The notes under the pieces are model-generated. The model was not told the DNA's origin and ran no database searches. It worked only from the letters and a program-made list of their open reading frames with translations. From Todiramphus chloris collaris (lineage: Eukaryota; Chordata; Aves; Coraciiformes; Alcedinidae), in assembly GCA_025345505.1 (NCBI GenBank), contig JANVCC010000185.1, positions 3,712,500 to 3,776,499 on the forward strand: a stretch of 64,000 nucleotides of DNA, read 5' to 3'. The position numbers were made by a program, and so were the translations under genes. Below are positions 62,646 through 64,000 of this stretch, piece by piece (within the stretch, counting starts at the first letter, position 1; the number at the start of each line of letters is the position of its first letter).

Positions 62646-64000
62646 AGTACTTTGAAGGAGTGCATTTTCTCCTGGGGCTTAATTCTCCAAGGACAGTGAT
62701 TAGTCTGGAGAAGGCTGTACACCTCAGAACACTCCAGGAATTACAGGGAGCTTTAGTTTCCCAGTACTGCTGAAGTTATTTCTTTTTGAGCTTGCCACAC
62801 TGGATCTCATGCTCTGCAGTTGCCATCTATCTCCTGTTTCAGACCCAGTCAGTGTCAGAGGTACCACAGATACAGCAGCTGTACCTCTTGCTTGAAAAGT
62901 ACAGTGCAATCAGAGGATCCCATTGCAATAGGGAGGGGCAAGAGGCAGTTGGATGACCTGGGCATGGCTGGCCACAAAAGCCATATTGAGGTTCCACAGC
63001 TCCCTTTACATGGAGCCTTTTCCTCTGTCAACCAGCCCATGTACTTTTCAAAGCACCCAGACAGCGTTCCTCTGCCTCGTGAATGAATGAAACAGGCTTT
63101 TCCAGAGGCTGTCTGCAGCCCAGATGCATTCAAGGGACAACTGGGCTTCTCTTTCCAGGAGAGCCTTTGATCTCTCCCTGCAAACGGACATAGAGTTATT
63201 GGGATTTTTTTTTTCCAGTATGCATTGCCATCTATGGGAGATGCAAATGATGTAGGACATTTGGTTATCATAACACAATGGTTCCAATTAGCCCACCCCC
63301 CCCCCAGCCCACTTTTAAATCAACTGTCCTGCCTATCAAAGATTTTGTGATGGCATCTGGGGCACATGTTCTGACTGTGAAGCTGAAGAGGTTCTTGTGA
63401 GCCTCCTCTTGCCTTTCTGGGCTGAGATCGTTCATGGAAAACATGCTGCTTTAATATATCCCAAATTAAAATGTCGTTCAATCAAAGACCTGATTATTAT
63501 GGATGCCAGGATTTTTTGTAAGCAGAGGCCAAAGGAGGGTCACAGAAAAAGAGTGTTATTTTGTTGTTTTATCTTTTTTTCCCTTCTTTTTCCCTCACTA
63601 CTAGTTCCACATCGTAAAGAAGCTGGAAGACGGTGCAGGAGGGCTCCACTGGTGGACAAACCACAAGAGCAGAGCCAGCCACACAAAACAGCCATGCCAA
63701 CGTTCCTAAACACAGCACTGGGTCACACATGGGCCCAAGAGCTGCACTGGGATGCCAGGACCTCACATCCCCACCCAGGTGCCCAACCCTAGCACCCAGC
63801 CAGCAGCTGGCTGGTCCATACCTCTTTCCAGTAGATAGTTTTTCTTGCAGGACCCACAGTCTTTTCCCTGTATTCAACTTGGCATTCAGGAATTTCCCTT
63901 CCCTGCCCAGGCCCACTGCTCCCCCCCTAAGCAAACACTCGGACCAGCTATCCATACGGCAATTTCCTCCCCAAACACTGCTCGCTGGAAGTGAAGGCCA
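62646..64000. other. Unique noncoding sequence, no gene recognised
   Basis: The two longest open stretches (138 codons minus at 62855-63271, 131 plus at 63397-63792) have no domain and no splice or start context. A C10 run at 63296-63305 and T-runs near 63208 and 63575 are the only simple repeats. The window ends inside this sequence. Confidence 0.6.

Noticed and set aside
1..64000. CRISPR arrays, bacterial operons, phage or plasmid features, tRNA and rRNA genes, endogenous retroviral genes
   Set aside because: Looked for and not seen: no regularly spaced repeat array, no tRNA B-box in a cloverleaf context, no rRNA signature, and no long retroviral frames or paired terminal repeats.

Overview
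This window is vertebrate nuclear DNA, most probably from a bird. The strongest evidence is a small set of CR1 LINE fragments, truncated at the 5' end and showing the conserved CR1 3' region: two on the plus strand (about 12308-12681 and 58577-59000) and two on the minus strand (about 53105-53245 and 62543-62645). Mammalian Alu, L1 or B-type repeats are absent and CR1 covers only about 2% of the window, which fits a compact avian genome better than a mammal. Crocodilian or turtle DNA cannot be excluded. Nothing looks bacterial: there are no operons, ribosome binding sites or dense long reading frames. The sequence is a draft assembly, with one 400-base run of N at 24605-25004.

No protein-coding gene can be recognised. 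The longest uninterrupted frame without N is 222 codons (41216-41884) and has no recognisable domain. Six-frame stop-free stretches of this size and composition are what noncoding DNA produces. The window is best read as intergenic or deep intronic sequence. A few short segments have good splice signals on both sides and a single or preferred open frame (minus strand: 10607-10701, 18980-19076, 47314-47392; plus strand: 39497-39553). They are listed as low-confidence candidate exons, because a 64 kb window searched on two strands yields such pairs by chance.

Layout: 1-12300 is unique sequence with two AT-rich blocks carrying palindromes and an exact-looking 80-bp tandem duplication (7085-7244) that duplicates a splice-donor-like site. 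12300-24600 holds one CR1, a hairpin followed by an A-run (16258-16292), a CpG-dense pair of overlapping palindromes (21219-21237) and, next to the gap, a modestly CpG-enriched stretch with a TATA-like box. 25005-39500 is mostly featureless, with a perfect CRE, a G/T-rich tract and two AT-rich blocks. 39500-53100 contains two candidate exons, a CpG-richer patch and a 10-bp perfect inverted repeat. 53100-64000 holds three CR1 pieces, several AT-rich blocks that look like developmental enhancers and the most structured noncoding element of the window: homeodomain-type direct repeats followed by a 13-bp inverted repeat (56442-56527).

I did not find evidence of a novel multi-gene system. The items most worth testing are the 56.4 kb element, the 7.1 kb duplication, the gap-flanking region and the best candidate exons.
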